This document shows, piece after piece, positions 1-5,328 of a DNA stretch of 6,250 nt. Position 1 is the first letter of the stretch. Every line of letters starts with the position of its first letter. A program made the position numbers and the translations under genes. The stretch comes from an uncultured Oscillospiraceae bacterium. Lineage in GTDB: Bacteria > Bacillota > Clostridia > Oscillospirales > Ruminococcaceae. Under the pieces are notes generated by a model. The model saw only the letters and a list, made by a program, of their open reading frames with translations. It was not told where the DNA came from and ran no database searches. Where the stretch lies: NCBI GenBank assembly GCA_900556255.1, contig USNZ01000077.1, forward strand, positions 1 to 6,250. Direction: 5' to 3'.

Positions 1-128
1 TGATGCAGATGGGCATGCTGACCCGCACCCCGCGCGGCCGCTGCGTGACCCGCCTGGCCTACGAGCATCTGCACATGGCAGTACCCCGGCGGTTTGATGA
101 TATCGACGGGCAGCAGACGATGTTTTGA
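1..128 (+). CDS. ruvB: RuvB C-terminal end (Holliday junction branch migration ATPase), partial
   Basis: The window opens inside a reading frame (codons from base 3, stop TGA at 126-128) whose last 41 residues include LTRTPRGRCVTRLAYEHL. This matches the C-terminal winged-helix end of RuvB, where an RTPRGR motif followed by an A/L-A-Y-x-H-L helix is nearly invariant. RuvB is the hexameric AAA+ motor that, with RuvA, drives branch migration of Holliday junctions during recombinational repair; the winged-helix domain contacts DNA. The ATPase domains lie upstream, outside the window. After the conserved helix there is a short extension, MAVPRRFDDIDGQQTMF, typical of the variable RuvB tail. The next gene, glmM, starts 97 bp downstream on the same strand. 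The identification rests on a short but characteristic segment. Confidence 0.88.
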   Translation, partial: MQMGMLTRTPRGRCVTRLAYEHLHMAVPRRFDDIDGQQTMF

Positions 129-129
129 A

Positions 130-166
130 AAAACAGAAGGCACCTCACAGAGTTGCTGCCTGTTTT
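130..166 (+). terminator. Weak stem-loop after ruvB, possible terminator
   Basis: AAAACA (130-135) pairs with TGTTTT (161-166) and GGCA (139-142) pairs with TGCC (157-160), with a 3-nt bulge (136-138) and a 14-nt loop. It lies directly after the ruvB stop. The upper stem is short and the T-run is part of the stem, with no separate U-tract after it, so this is at best a weak terminator. The rest of the 129-225 spacer is more AT-rich than the flanking genes, but I find no well-spaced -35/-10 pair in it. Confidence 0.25.
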
Positions 167-208
167 CCATAAATTGCGTATTACCAACAAATCATAGAGG
201 CACAGTAC

Positions 209-215
209 GAAAGGA
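209..215 (+). promoter_or_regulatory. Ribosome-binding site deciding the glmM start
   Basis: GAAAGGA lies 10 nt upstream of the ATG at 226. The frame is open back to an ATG at 94, but that start lies inside ruvB. The 44 extra residues are cysteine/serine-rich without family resemblance, whereas MGKLFGTDGVRG from 226 is the canonical GlmM N-terminus. Confidence 0.8.
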
Positions 216-225
216 TGATTGTATT

Positions 226-1590
226 ATGGGTAAACTTTTTGGTACCGACGGTGTCCGCGGCGTTGCGGGCAAGGATTTGACCTGTGAATTGTCGCTGCAG
301 ATCGGCCGTGGTATGGCGGCTGTACTGACCAAGCTGGACGGCCACCGCCCCAAGATCCTCATCGGCAAGGACACCCGCGTTTCCGGCGATATGCTGGAAG
401 CCACGCTGGCTGCCGGCCTGTGCAGCGTCGGCGCGGATGTCGTGCTGCTGGGCGTTATCCCCACCCCCGGTGTGGCATATCTGGTGCGCAAGTATAAGGC
501 CGACGCCGGCATTATGATCTCCGCCTCCCACAACCCGATGGAATTCAACGGCATCAAGATCTTCAAGGGCGACGGCTACAAGCTGCCTGACGAGGTGGAA
601 AACCAGATCGAGGCCCATGTCTTTAACAACTGCGCCGATATCCGTCTGGCCGAGGGTGCCGACATCGGCCGTATCCACACCTGCACCACCGCTGTGGCGG
701 ACTATGTGGAGTTCCTGCGTCAGCACATCGATGCCGACCTTTCCGGCCTGAAGGTCCTGTTTGACTGCGCCAACGGTGCCTCCGCCAACGTGGCCAAGCA
801 GTTGTTCCCCGCCCTTGGCTGCGAGTGCGGCTTTATGGGTATGGAACAGGACGGTGTGTCGGTCAACGACGGCTGCGGCTCCACCCATCTGGAGGCACTG
901 GAGGCTGCCGTCAAGGCCGGCGGCTACGACTGCGGCATTGCCTTTGACGGCGACGCCGACCGCTGCCTGGGCTGCGACGAGAACGGTGCCGAGATGGACG
1001 GCGATAAGATCATCGCCCTGGTCGGCGCTGACATGAAGGAACGCGGCCGCCTGGACGGCAACACCGCCGTGGTCACCGTTATGTCCAACCTCGGCTTTAT
1101 GAAGTACATGGAATCCATCGGCATCCGCACTGCCCGCACCGCCGTGGGTGACCGCTATGTTCTGGAAGAAATGCGCGCCAGCGGCTATGCCATCGGCGGC
1201 GAGCAGAGTGGCCACGTGATCTTCCTGCACCACTCCACCACCGGTGACGGCGAGCTGACCGCAGGCAAGCTGCTGAAGGTCCTGGCCCGCAAAAAGGCTG
1301 AGTCCGGCGCCAAGATGAGCGACCTCAACGCCGTGTATACCAAGTACCCGCAGGTGCTCATCAACCTCGTGGCCAACAAGGACCAGAAGCAGGCCTATAA
1401 AGAGGACGAGTACATCGCCGGTTATATCGAGAGCGAGCAGCAGAACCTGATGGGTATGGGCCGCGTACTGGTGCGCGTTTCCGGCACCGAGCCGAAGATC
1501 CGCGTCATGGTCGAGGGTCAGGATCAGCAGGCCATTCAGGCCAGCGCCGACCGCATTGCCGACATCATCAAACAACGTATTCTGAAATAA
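226..1590 (+). CDS. glmM: Phosphoglucosamine mutase GlmM
   Basis: Cytosolic enzyme converting glucosamine-6-phosphate to glucosamine-1-phosphate, the step before GlmU in UDP-GlcNAc synthesis for peptidoglycan. At 454 residues it is close to the usual bacterial length of about 445-450. All alpha-D-phosphohexomutase landmarks are visible: N-terminal KLFGTDGVRG (3-12); active-site SASHNP (99-104), with Ser101 expected to carry the catalytic phosphate; the metal-binding loop DGDADR (241-246, Asp241/243/245); the sugar-recognition loop GEQSGH (325-330); and the C-terminal phosphate-binding loop RVSGTEPKIR (417-426). GEQSG and the GTDGVRG start favour GlmM over ManB/PGM paralogues. The residues after SHNP read MEFNGIK rather than the xxDNGIK of Bacillus, a variant I recall from clostridial GlmM proteins. 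The methyltransferase gene follows after 15 bp, suggesting co-transcription. No frameshift or missing catalytic residue is seen. Confidence 0.97.
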   Translation: MGKLFGTDGVRGVAGKDLTCELSLQIGRGMAAVLTKLDGHRPKILIGKDTRVSGDMLEATLAAGLCSVGADVVLLGVIPTPGVAYLVRKYKADAGIMISASHNPMEFNGIKIFKGDGYKLPDEVENQIEAHVFNNCADIRLAEGADIGRIHTCTTAVADYVEFLRQHIDADLSGLKVLFDCANGASANVAKQLFPALGCECGFMGMEQDGVSVNDGCGSTHLEALEAAVKAGGYDCGIAFDGDADRCLGCDENGAEMDGDKIIALVGADMKERGRLDGNTAVVTVMSNLGFMKYMESIGIRTARTAVGDRYVLEEMRASGYAIGGEQSGHVIFLHHSTTGDGELTAGKLLKVLARKKAESGAKMSDLNAVYTKYPQVLINLVANKDQKQAYKEDEYIAGYIESEQQNLMGMGRVLVRVSGTEPKIRVMVEGQDQQAIQASADRIADIIKQRILK

Positions 1591-1591
1591 A

Positions 1592-1597
1592 AAGGAG
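1592..1597 (+). promoter_or_regulatory. Ribosome-binding site of the methyltransferase gene
   Basis: AAGGAG starts 2 bp after the glmM stop and lies 8 nt before the ATG at 1606. It is a strong Shine-Dalgarno match and fixes the start. There is no room for a separate promoter between the two genes. Confidence 0.85.
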
Positions 1598-1605
1598 AAC
1601 CGCCT

Positions 1606-2469
1606 ATGCGCCCCGCCGATACATGGCAGGATTACGAACTGCTGGATGCCACCAACCACAACCGTCTGGAACGCTGGGGCAGTACGCTGCTGATTCGTCC
1701 AGACCCGCAGGTCATCTGGAAAAACGACGAGACCAGCCCCCTGTGGGCCAAGGCGGACGCCGTGTACTACCGTTCCGCCAAGGGCGGCGGGCAGTGGAAC
1801 TACCACAAAAAGCTGCCGCAAAAATGGAATATCCGCTGGGGCGATCTGACGCTGATCGTCAGCCCCACGGGCTTTAAGCACACCGGCGTTTTCCCCGAAC
1901 AGGCGGTAAACTGGGCGTGGTATCAGGAAAAGATCCGCGCCGCCGGGCGTCCCATTCGGGTGCTGAACCTGTTCGGCTACACGGGCGGTGCCACGCTGGC
2001 ATGTCTGGCGGCGGGCGCATCGGTCACCCATGTGGATGCCAGCAAGGGCATGGTGGCCTGGGCGCGGGAAAACGCCGCCGCCAGCAAGCTGGCAGACCGC
2101 CCCTGCCGCTGGATCGTGGACGACTGCGTCAAGTTTGTGCAGCGCGAGCTGCGCCGCGGCAGCCGCTACGATGCCGTCATCATGGACCCGCCCAGCTACG
2201 GGCGCGGCCCCGGGGGCGAGATCTGGAAACTGGAGGATAACGTCTACGACCTGATCACCCTTACGGAACAGGTTTTGAGCGATGATCCGCTGTTTTTTGC
2301 CATCAACTCCTACACCGAGGGACTAAGCCCCGCCGTGATGGAGTATATTGTCAAGACGACGCTTTGCCCCGTCAAGGGCGGCTACACCCACTGTGACGAG
2401 ATCGGCCTGCCGGTTTCCGCCACGGGCGGTGTGGTGCCCTGCGGTGCAACTGCCGTCTGGGAGAAGTGA
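1606..2469 (+). CDS. Class I SAM-dependent methyltransferase, RlmI/RlmK-related, substrate unknown
   Basis: A 287-residue Rossmann-fold methyltransferase. An N-terminal region of about 110 residues (DYELLDATNHNRLERWG near 10-25, then GFKHTGVFPEQAVNW at 89-103) precedes the SAM-binding core. Motif I is NLFGYTGG (121-128), the acidic ribose-binding residue sits in VDASKGMV (143-150), the adenine-loop motif is VDDCVKF (171-177), and motif IV is DPPSYGRGP (194-202). The conserved C-terminal stretch is GLPVSATGG..PCGATAVW (268-285). The HTGVFPEQ segment, DASKG and DPPSYG place it in the group that includes rRNA methyltransferases RlmI and RlmK (COG1092-like). It lacks the N-terminal PUA domain of RlmI, and the segment equivalent to the RlmI cysteine motif reads FAINSYTEGL (231-240), with no cysteine. 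A 5-methylcytosine mechanism is therefore unlikely; base or protein N-methylation is open. It starts 15 bp after glmM and ends 4 bp before ecfA1. Confidence 0.88.
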   Translation: MRPADTWQDYELLDATNHNRLERWGSTLLIRPDPQVIWKNDETSPLWAKADAVYYRSAKGGGQWNYHKKLPQKWNIRWGDLTLIVSPTGFKHTGVFPEQAVNWAWYQEKIRAAGRPIRVLNLFGYTGGATLACLAAGASVTHVDASKGMVAWARENAAASKLADRPCRWIVDDCVKFVQRELRRGSRYDAVIMDPPSYGRGPGGEIWKLEDNVYDLITLTEQVLSDDPLFFAINSYTEGLSPAVMEYIVKTTLCPVKGGYTHCDEIGLPVSATGGVVPCGATAVWEK

Positions 2470-2473
2470 AACT

Positions 2474-3316
2474 ATGCCGAATGTAAACCCCATGCTGCGT
2501 GTGCAGGATGTAAAATTCCGCTATGACCCCGAACAGCCCCGCTATGCGGTGGACGGCGTTTCGATGGAGATACGGCGCGGTGAGTTTGTGGCGGTGCTGG
2601 GCGCGAACGGCTGCGGCAAAAGTACCCTGGCCAAGCATTTCAACGCCATTTTGCTGCCCGAAACGGGCACCGTGCTGGTGGAGGATATGGACACCCGCAG
2701 CGAGGAGCATCTCTACGATGTCCGCCAAAAGGTGGGCATGGTGTTCCAAAACCCCGACAACCAGATCGTTGCCACCATCGTGGAGGAGGACGTCGCCTTT
2801 GCACCCGAAAACCTGGGTGTGCCGCCGGCGGAGATCCGCACCCGCATCGACGAGGCCATGAAGCTGGCCGGTATCTATGAAAAGCGCGAGGCAGCGCCCT
2901 ATAAGCTGTCTGGCGGGCAAAAGCAGCGCGTCGCCATTGCGGGCGTTATCGCCATGCGGCCCGACTGCCTGGTTCTGGACGAGGCCACGGCCATGCTGGA
3001 CCCCCACGGCCGTGCGCAGGTCATGCGCACGATCCGCCAGCTGCGCGAGGCGGGCATCACGATTGTGTCCATCACCCATTATATGGAGGAGGCCGCCCAG
3101 GCCGACCGCGTATTGGTCATGAGCCGCGGCCGCATCGTCATGGAGGGCACGCCCGAGCAGGTGTTCAGCCAGACGCAAAGGCTGCATAGCTACCATCTGG
3201 ACGTACCCCAGGCCGCCGAGCTGCGGGACGAGCTGGCCAAGGTGGGCATTGAGCTGCCCAAGGAGGTCATCACGCCCGAAGCCTGCGCGGAGGAATTGTA
3301 TAAACTGCTCAAATAA
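2474..3316 (+). CDS. ecfA1: ECF transporter ATP-binding subunit EcfA1
   Basis: One of the two cytoplasmic ATPases of the energy-coupling factor module that powers vitamin or metal uptake through membrane S-components. The 280 residues show a full ABC nucleotide-binding domain: Walker A GANGCGKST (43-51), Q-loop FQNPDNQ (91-97), signature LSGGQKQR (145-152), Walker B CLVLDEA (165-171, catalytic Glu170), D-loop MLDP (174-177) and switch His202. The EcfA C-terminal extension runs from about 235 to the end. LSGGQKQRVAIAG with DEATAMLDP is the A1 pattern, whereas the next ATPase has the A2 pattern. The start is the ATG at 2474; GGAG at 2460-2463, inside the end of the methyltransferase gene, is its likely ribosome-binding site, so translation is probably coupled. 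The open frame extends upstream to 2348, but that part overlaps the methyltransferase and adds no family sequence. It should pair with EcfA2 as a heterodimer. Confidence 0.95.
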   Translation: MPNVNPMLRVQDVKFRYDPEQPRYAVDGVSMEIRRGEFVAVLGANGCGKSTLAKHFNAILLPETGTVLVEDMDTRSEEHLYDVRQKVGMVFQNPDNQIVATIVEEDVAFAPENLGVPPAEIRTRIDEAMKLAGIYEKREAAPYKLSGGQKQRVAIAGVIAMRPDCLVLDEATAMLDPHGRAQVMRTIRQLREAGITIVSITHYMEEAAQADRVLVMSRGRIVMEGTPEQVFSQTQRLHSYHLDVPQAAELRDELAKVGIELPKEVITPEACAEELYKLLK

Positions 3317-3336
3317 AGCCTTCAATATAATGGGTT

Positions 3337-3438
3337 GGCTTGTAGGGGCGGCATATATGCCGCCCGTTACAGCCGCACCGATAATGCGATATAACGGGGT
3401 AAACCCCACGGGACGCAACTATGCGTCCCCTACAAACC
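3337..3438. repeat. 102-bp MITE/REP-like palindromic element between ecfA1 and ecfA2
   Basis: The ends form a terminal inverted repeat, GGCTTGTAGGGG (3337-3348) against CCCCTACAAACC (3427-3438), matching at 11 of 12 positions. Inside are three more self-complementary pieces: a perfect 20-bp palindrome at 3346-3365 centred on ATAT, a short GGGGT/ACCCC pair at 3396-3407, and an 8-bp perfect stem with a 4-nt loop (GGGACGCA/TGCGTCCC, 3410-3429). It has no coding capacity of its own and is too short to encode a transposase. No clear target-site duplication is visible at the borders. Elements bounded by TGTAGGGG/CCCCTACA are, as I recall, dispersed in genomes of gut Ruminococcaceae; that needs a genome search. 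It sits 20 bp after the ecfA1 stop, separating two normally near-adjacent genes. As RNA it would fold into strong hairpins and could affect termination, processing or relative expression. Confidence 0.72.
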
Positions 3439-3472
3439 TACCAGAAGTTCGCAATATTTTTCAACAGTCTGA

Positions 3473-3494
3473 GCCTTCCCCTTCTTGGGAAAGC
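3473..3494 (+). repeat. Small hairpin in the ecfA1-ecfA2 spacer
   Basis: GCCTTCCC (3473-3480) pairs with GGGAAAGC (3487-3494) with one mismatch and a 6-nt loop. It is not followed by a T-run, so it does not look like an intrinsic terminator. It may belong to a second dispersed repeat beginning around the AT-rich TATTTTTCAACAG stretch (3455-3467). That association is a guess. Confidence 0.4.
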
Positions 3495-3509
3495 CTATTC
3501 CTATCGAGG

Positions 3510-3549
3510 GCAAAAACGACACCCCGTCCGCGCGGGGGTTGTATTTTGC
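3510..3549 (+). repeat. Interrupted 17-bp inverted repeat next to the ecfA2 ribosome-binding site
   Basis: The left arm 3510-3526 begins GCAAAA and ends CCCCG. The right arm 3533-3549 begins CGGGGG and ends TTTTGC. The outer 6 bp and inner 5 bp pair perfectly around a mismatched middle, with a 6-nt loop. The structure ends one base before the GGAAAGGA that serves ecfA2, so the folded RNA would place the ribosome-binding site right beside the stem base. It could be part of a repeat, a structural insulator or a regulatory leader. No known riboswitch pattern is recognised. Confidence 0.5.
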
Positions 3550-3550
3550 G

Positions 3551-3558
3551 GGAAAGGA
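3551..3558 (+). promoter_or_regulatory. Ribosome-binding site deciding a GTG start for ecfA2
   Basis: GGAAAGGA lies 9 nt before the GTG at 3568. The frame is open back to an ATG at 3421, but that ATG lies inside the palindromic element and would add 49 residues encoded by repeat DNA. From 3568 the protein begins MSHIIEVQNLTYVYNPG, the normal EcfA2 N-terminus. Confidence 0.85.
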
Positions 3559-3567
3559 CAAAACACA

Positions 3568-4446
3568 GTGTCACACATCATTGAAGTTCAAAACCTGACT
3601 TACGTCTACAATCCCGGTATGCCGGACGCCGTCACCGCGCTGGATAACATCTCCTTCAGCGTGGAGGAGGGTGATTTTGTGGGCATCATCGGCTCTACGG
3701 GCAGCGGAAAATCCACGCTGATCAGCCACTTTAACGGCATCAACCGCCCCACCTCCGGCAAGGTGCTGGTGGACGGCAAGGATATGTGGCAGCAGGGCGC
3801 CGACCTGCGCAGCTTCCGCTTTATGGTGGGGCTGGTCATGCAGTACCCCGAATACCAGCTGTTTGAGGAAACCTGCGCCAAGGATATCGCCTACGGCCCG
3901 CGCAATATGGGCCTGAGCGAGGCGGAGATCGAGCAGCGCGTCAAGGAGGCCGCCGCTTTTGTGGGCCTCAGCGAGGAGCTGCTGCAAAAAAGCCCGTTTG
4001 AGCTTTCGGGCGGGCAAAAGCGCCGTGTCGCCATTGCGGGCGTCATGGCCATGCGCCCCCGTGTGCTCGTGCTGGACGAACCTGCCGCCGGGCTGGACCC
4101 CGAGGGCCGCGACACCATTTTAAGCCAAATCAAGGACTACCACGAAAAAACCGGCATCACGGTGCTGCTGGTCAGCCATTCGATGGAGGATATCGCCAAG
4201 TACGCCAACCGCGTGCTGGTGCTCAGCCATGCGGGCATCGCCATGTACGACACCGTCGAGAACGTCTTTGCCCGCGCGCAGGAGCTGCTGGAGCTGGGGC
4301 TTTCGGTGCCGCAGGTCACCCAGATCTTTCTGCGGCTGCGGCAGATGGGGCTGGACATCCACACCGATGTCTACACCATCCCCTACGCCGTAAAAACTAT
4401 ACGCAAGGCGCTGGCAGCCAAGCAGGGAGGTGGAGCCGATGCTTAA
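3568..4446 (+). CDS. ecfA2: ECF transporter ATP-binding subunit EcfA2
   Basis: Second ATPase of the energy-coupling factor module, expected to dimerise with EcfA1 and dock on EcfT at the inner face of the membrane. With the GTG start it has 292 residues, normal for the family. Motifs: Walker A GSTGSGKST (42-50), Q-loop MQYPEYQLFE (91-100), signature LSGGQKRR (146-153), Walker B VLVLDEP (166-172, Glu171), D-loop GLDP (175-178) and switch His204 in VSHSMED. The MQYPEYQLFEETCAKDIAYGPRN segment and the LSGGQKRR/DEPAAGLDP combination are typical of EcfA2. The C-terminal extension (about 235-292) holds the LSVPQVTQIFLRLRQ-type helix seen in EcfA proteins. A repeat-filled 251-bp spacer separates it from ecfA1. 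Its last 8 bases overlap ecfT, so translation of the two is probably coupled. All catalytic residues are present. Confidence 0.95.
   Translation: MSHIIEVQNLTYVYNPGMPDAVTALDNISFSVEEGDFVGIIGSTGSGKSTLISHFNGINRPTSGKVLVDGKDMWQQGADLRSFRFMVGLVMQYPEYQLFEETCAKDIAYGPRNMGLSEAEIEQRVKEAAAFVGLSEELLQKSPFELSGGQKRRVAIAGVMAMRPRVLVLDEPAAGLDPEGRDTILSQIKDYHEKTGITVLLVSHSMEDIAKYANRVLVLSHAGIAMYDTVENVFARAQELLELGLSVPQVTQIFLRLRQMGLDIHTDVYTIPYAVKTIRKALAAKQGGGADA
4425..4430 (+). promoter_or_regulatory. Ribosome-binding site deciding the ecfT start
   Basis: GGGAGG inside the end of ecfA2 lies 8 nt before the ATG at 4439. A GTG at 4430 is also in frame but overlaps this ribosome-binding site and would add only three residues. 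MLKDITIGQHFPG from 4439 matches the usual EcfT N-terminus. Confidence 0.8.
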
Positions 4447-5257
4447 AGATATCACCATCGGGCAGCATTTCCCCGGCAACTCGGTGCTGCACCGCTGCGA
4501 CCCCCGCTTAAAGCTGGTGGCGACCATCGCTTACATCGTCGCGCTGTTTGTTGCGCCCAACCCGCTGGGGCTGGCGCTGTCCATCGCGCTGCTGGCGGTG
4601 CTGTACAGGGTGGCCAAAATTCCCGGCCGCATGATTTTGAAAAGCCTAAAACCCATCGTGCCCATCATCCTGTTTACCTCGGTGCTGAATCTGTTTTTCG
4701 TCACGGGGCAGGGGGAGCCGCTGGTGCATTTTTGGTTCATCAATATTTATGTCGAGGGCATCAAGTACGCCATTCTGCTGTCTGTGCGCGTCTGCGCCCT
4801 GATTGCGGGCACCAGCCTTTTGACCTACACGACCAGCCCCATTGTGCTGACTGACGCCATCGAAAGCCTGCTGCGCCCGCTTGCCAAGGTGCATTTCCCC
4901 GTGCACGAGCTGGCCATGATGATGACCATTGCGCTGCGGTTTATCCCGACCCTGATCGAGGAAACCGAAAAAATCATGAACGCGCAGAAGGCCCGCGGCG
5001 CTATGCTGGATACAGGTACCTTCAGCCAGCGCATCAAAGCGCTGGTGCCGATTCTGATCCCGCTGTTCATCTCGGCGTTCCGCCGTGCCGACGAGCTGGC
5101 CATGGCCATGGAGTGCCGCTGCTACCACGGCGGCGAGGGCCGCACCCGCTTGAAGCAGCTGAAATTCACCGCCGAGGACACCCGCTGCGCCGTGATCATC
5201 ACGGTGCTGCTGGTGTGCATCTGCCTGACCCGCCTGTTTGTGCCGGGTCTGGCGTGA
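4439..5257 (+). CDS. ecfT: ECF transporter transmembrane subunit EcfT
   Basis: Membrane scaffold of the energy-coupling factor transporter; it links the EcfA1/EcfA2 ATPases to interchangeable substrate-binding S-components. The 272 residues begin MLKDITIGQHFPG and continue with the conserved HRCDPRLKL (18-26). Hydrophobic stretches at about 25-58, 72-90, 108-130, 155-172, 199-213 and 248-268 fit a multi-pass protein. The cytoplasmic coupling region (about 173-245) carries the first ATPase-docking motif, Ala-Arg-Gly (185-187, in NAQKARGAML). At the second position it reads Cys-Arg-Cys (226-228, in AMECRCYHGGEGRT) where Ala-Arg-Gly or a close variant is usual; the arginine is kept. The start overlaps the ecfA2 stop by 8 bp. 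No S-component gene is next to it, as expected for a shared (group II) module serving S-components encoded elsewhere. The transported vitamins therefore cannot be read from this window. Confidence 0.95.
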   Translation: MLKDITIGQHFPGNSVLHRCDPRLKLVATIAYIVALFVAPNPLGLALSIALLAVLYRVAKIPGRMILKSLKPIVPIILFTSVLNLFFVTGQGEPLVHFWFINIYVEGIKYAILLSVRVCALIAGTSLLTYTTSPIVLTDAIESLLRPLAKVHFPVHELAMMMTIALRFIPTLIEETEKIMNAQKARGAMLDTGTFSQRIKALVPILIPLFISAFRRADELAMAMECRCYHGGEGRTRLKQLKFTAEDTRCAVIITVLLVCICLTRLFVPGLA

Positions 5258-5283
5258 GTTTTAGCGTTGAGATAAAGGAATCG

Positions 5284-5300
5284 CGTGCGGGATGCGCACG
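5284..5300 (+). other. Small perfect hairpin between ecfT and truA
   Basis: CGTGCG (5284-5289) and CGCACG (5295-5300) form a 6-bp stem with a 5-nt loop in the 71-bp spacer, just after an AAGGAA (5275-5280). No T-run follows, so it is not a convincing terminator. It may be incidental or part of the truA leader. Confidence 0.3.
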
Positions 5301-5328
5301 GGAATGACGCTTACAAACCGGTATTTCT

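Noticed and set aside
94..225. Upstream ATG extension of glmM
   Set aside because: It overlaps the end of ruvB and adds 44 unrelated residues before the canonical MGKLFGTDGVRG start, which has its own ribosome-binding site.
129..225. Promoter for glmM in the ruvB-glmM spacer
   Set aside because: The spacer is AT-richer and contains TTGCGT (174-179), but no -10-like hexamer lies 16-18 bp downstream, so a sigma-A promoter cannot be supported by eye.
181..2031. 616-codon open frame on the minus strand antisense to glmM and the methyltransferase
   Set aside because: Its translation is low-complexity and rich in His/Gly/Val/Ala, as expected from the complement of GC-rich codon-biased genes. The + strand genes in the same region have full family motifs. 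It is a shadow frame.
2372..3418. 348-codon minus-strand open frame opposite ecfA1
   Set aside because: Same shadow effect. It reads through the palindromic element and the ecfA1 complement and has no recognisable domain.
3337..3438. CRISPR array or intrinsic terminator interpretation of the palindromic spacer
   Set aside because: There are no direct repeats with regular spacers, and none of the hairpins is followed by a T-run. The nested inverted repeats fit a MITE/REP-like element better.
3421..3567. Upstream ATG extension of ecfA2 starting inside the repeat element
   Set aside because: The 49 extra residues would be encoded by repeat and hairpin DNA, resemble no EcfA2 N-terminus, and the ATG lacks a good ribosome-binding site, unlike the GTG at 3568.
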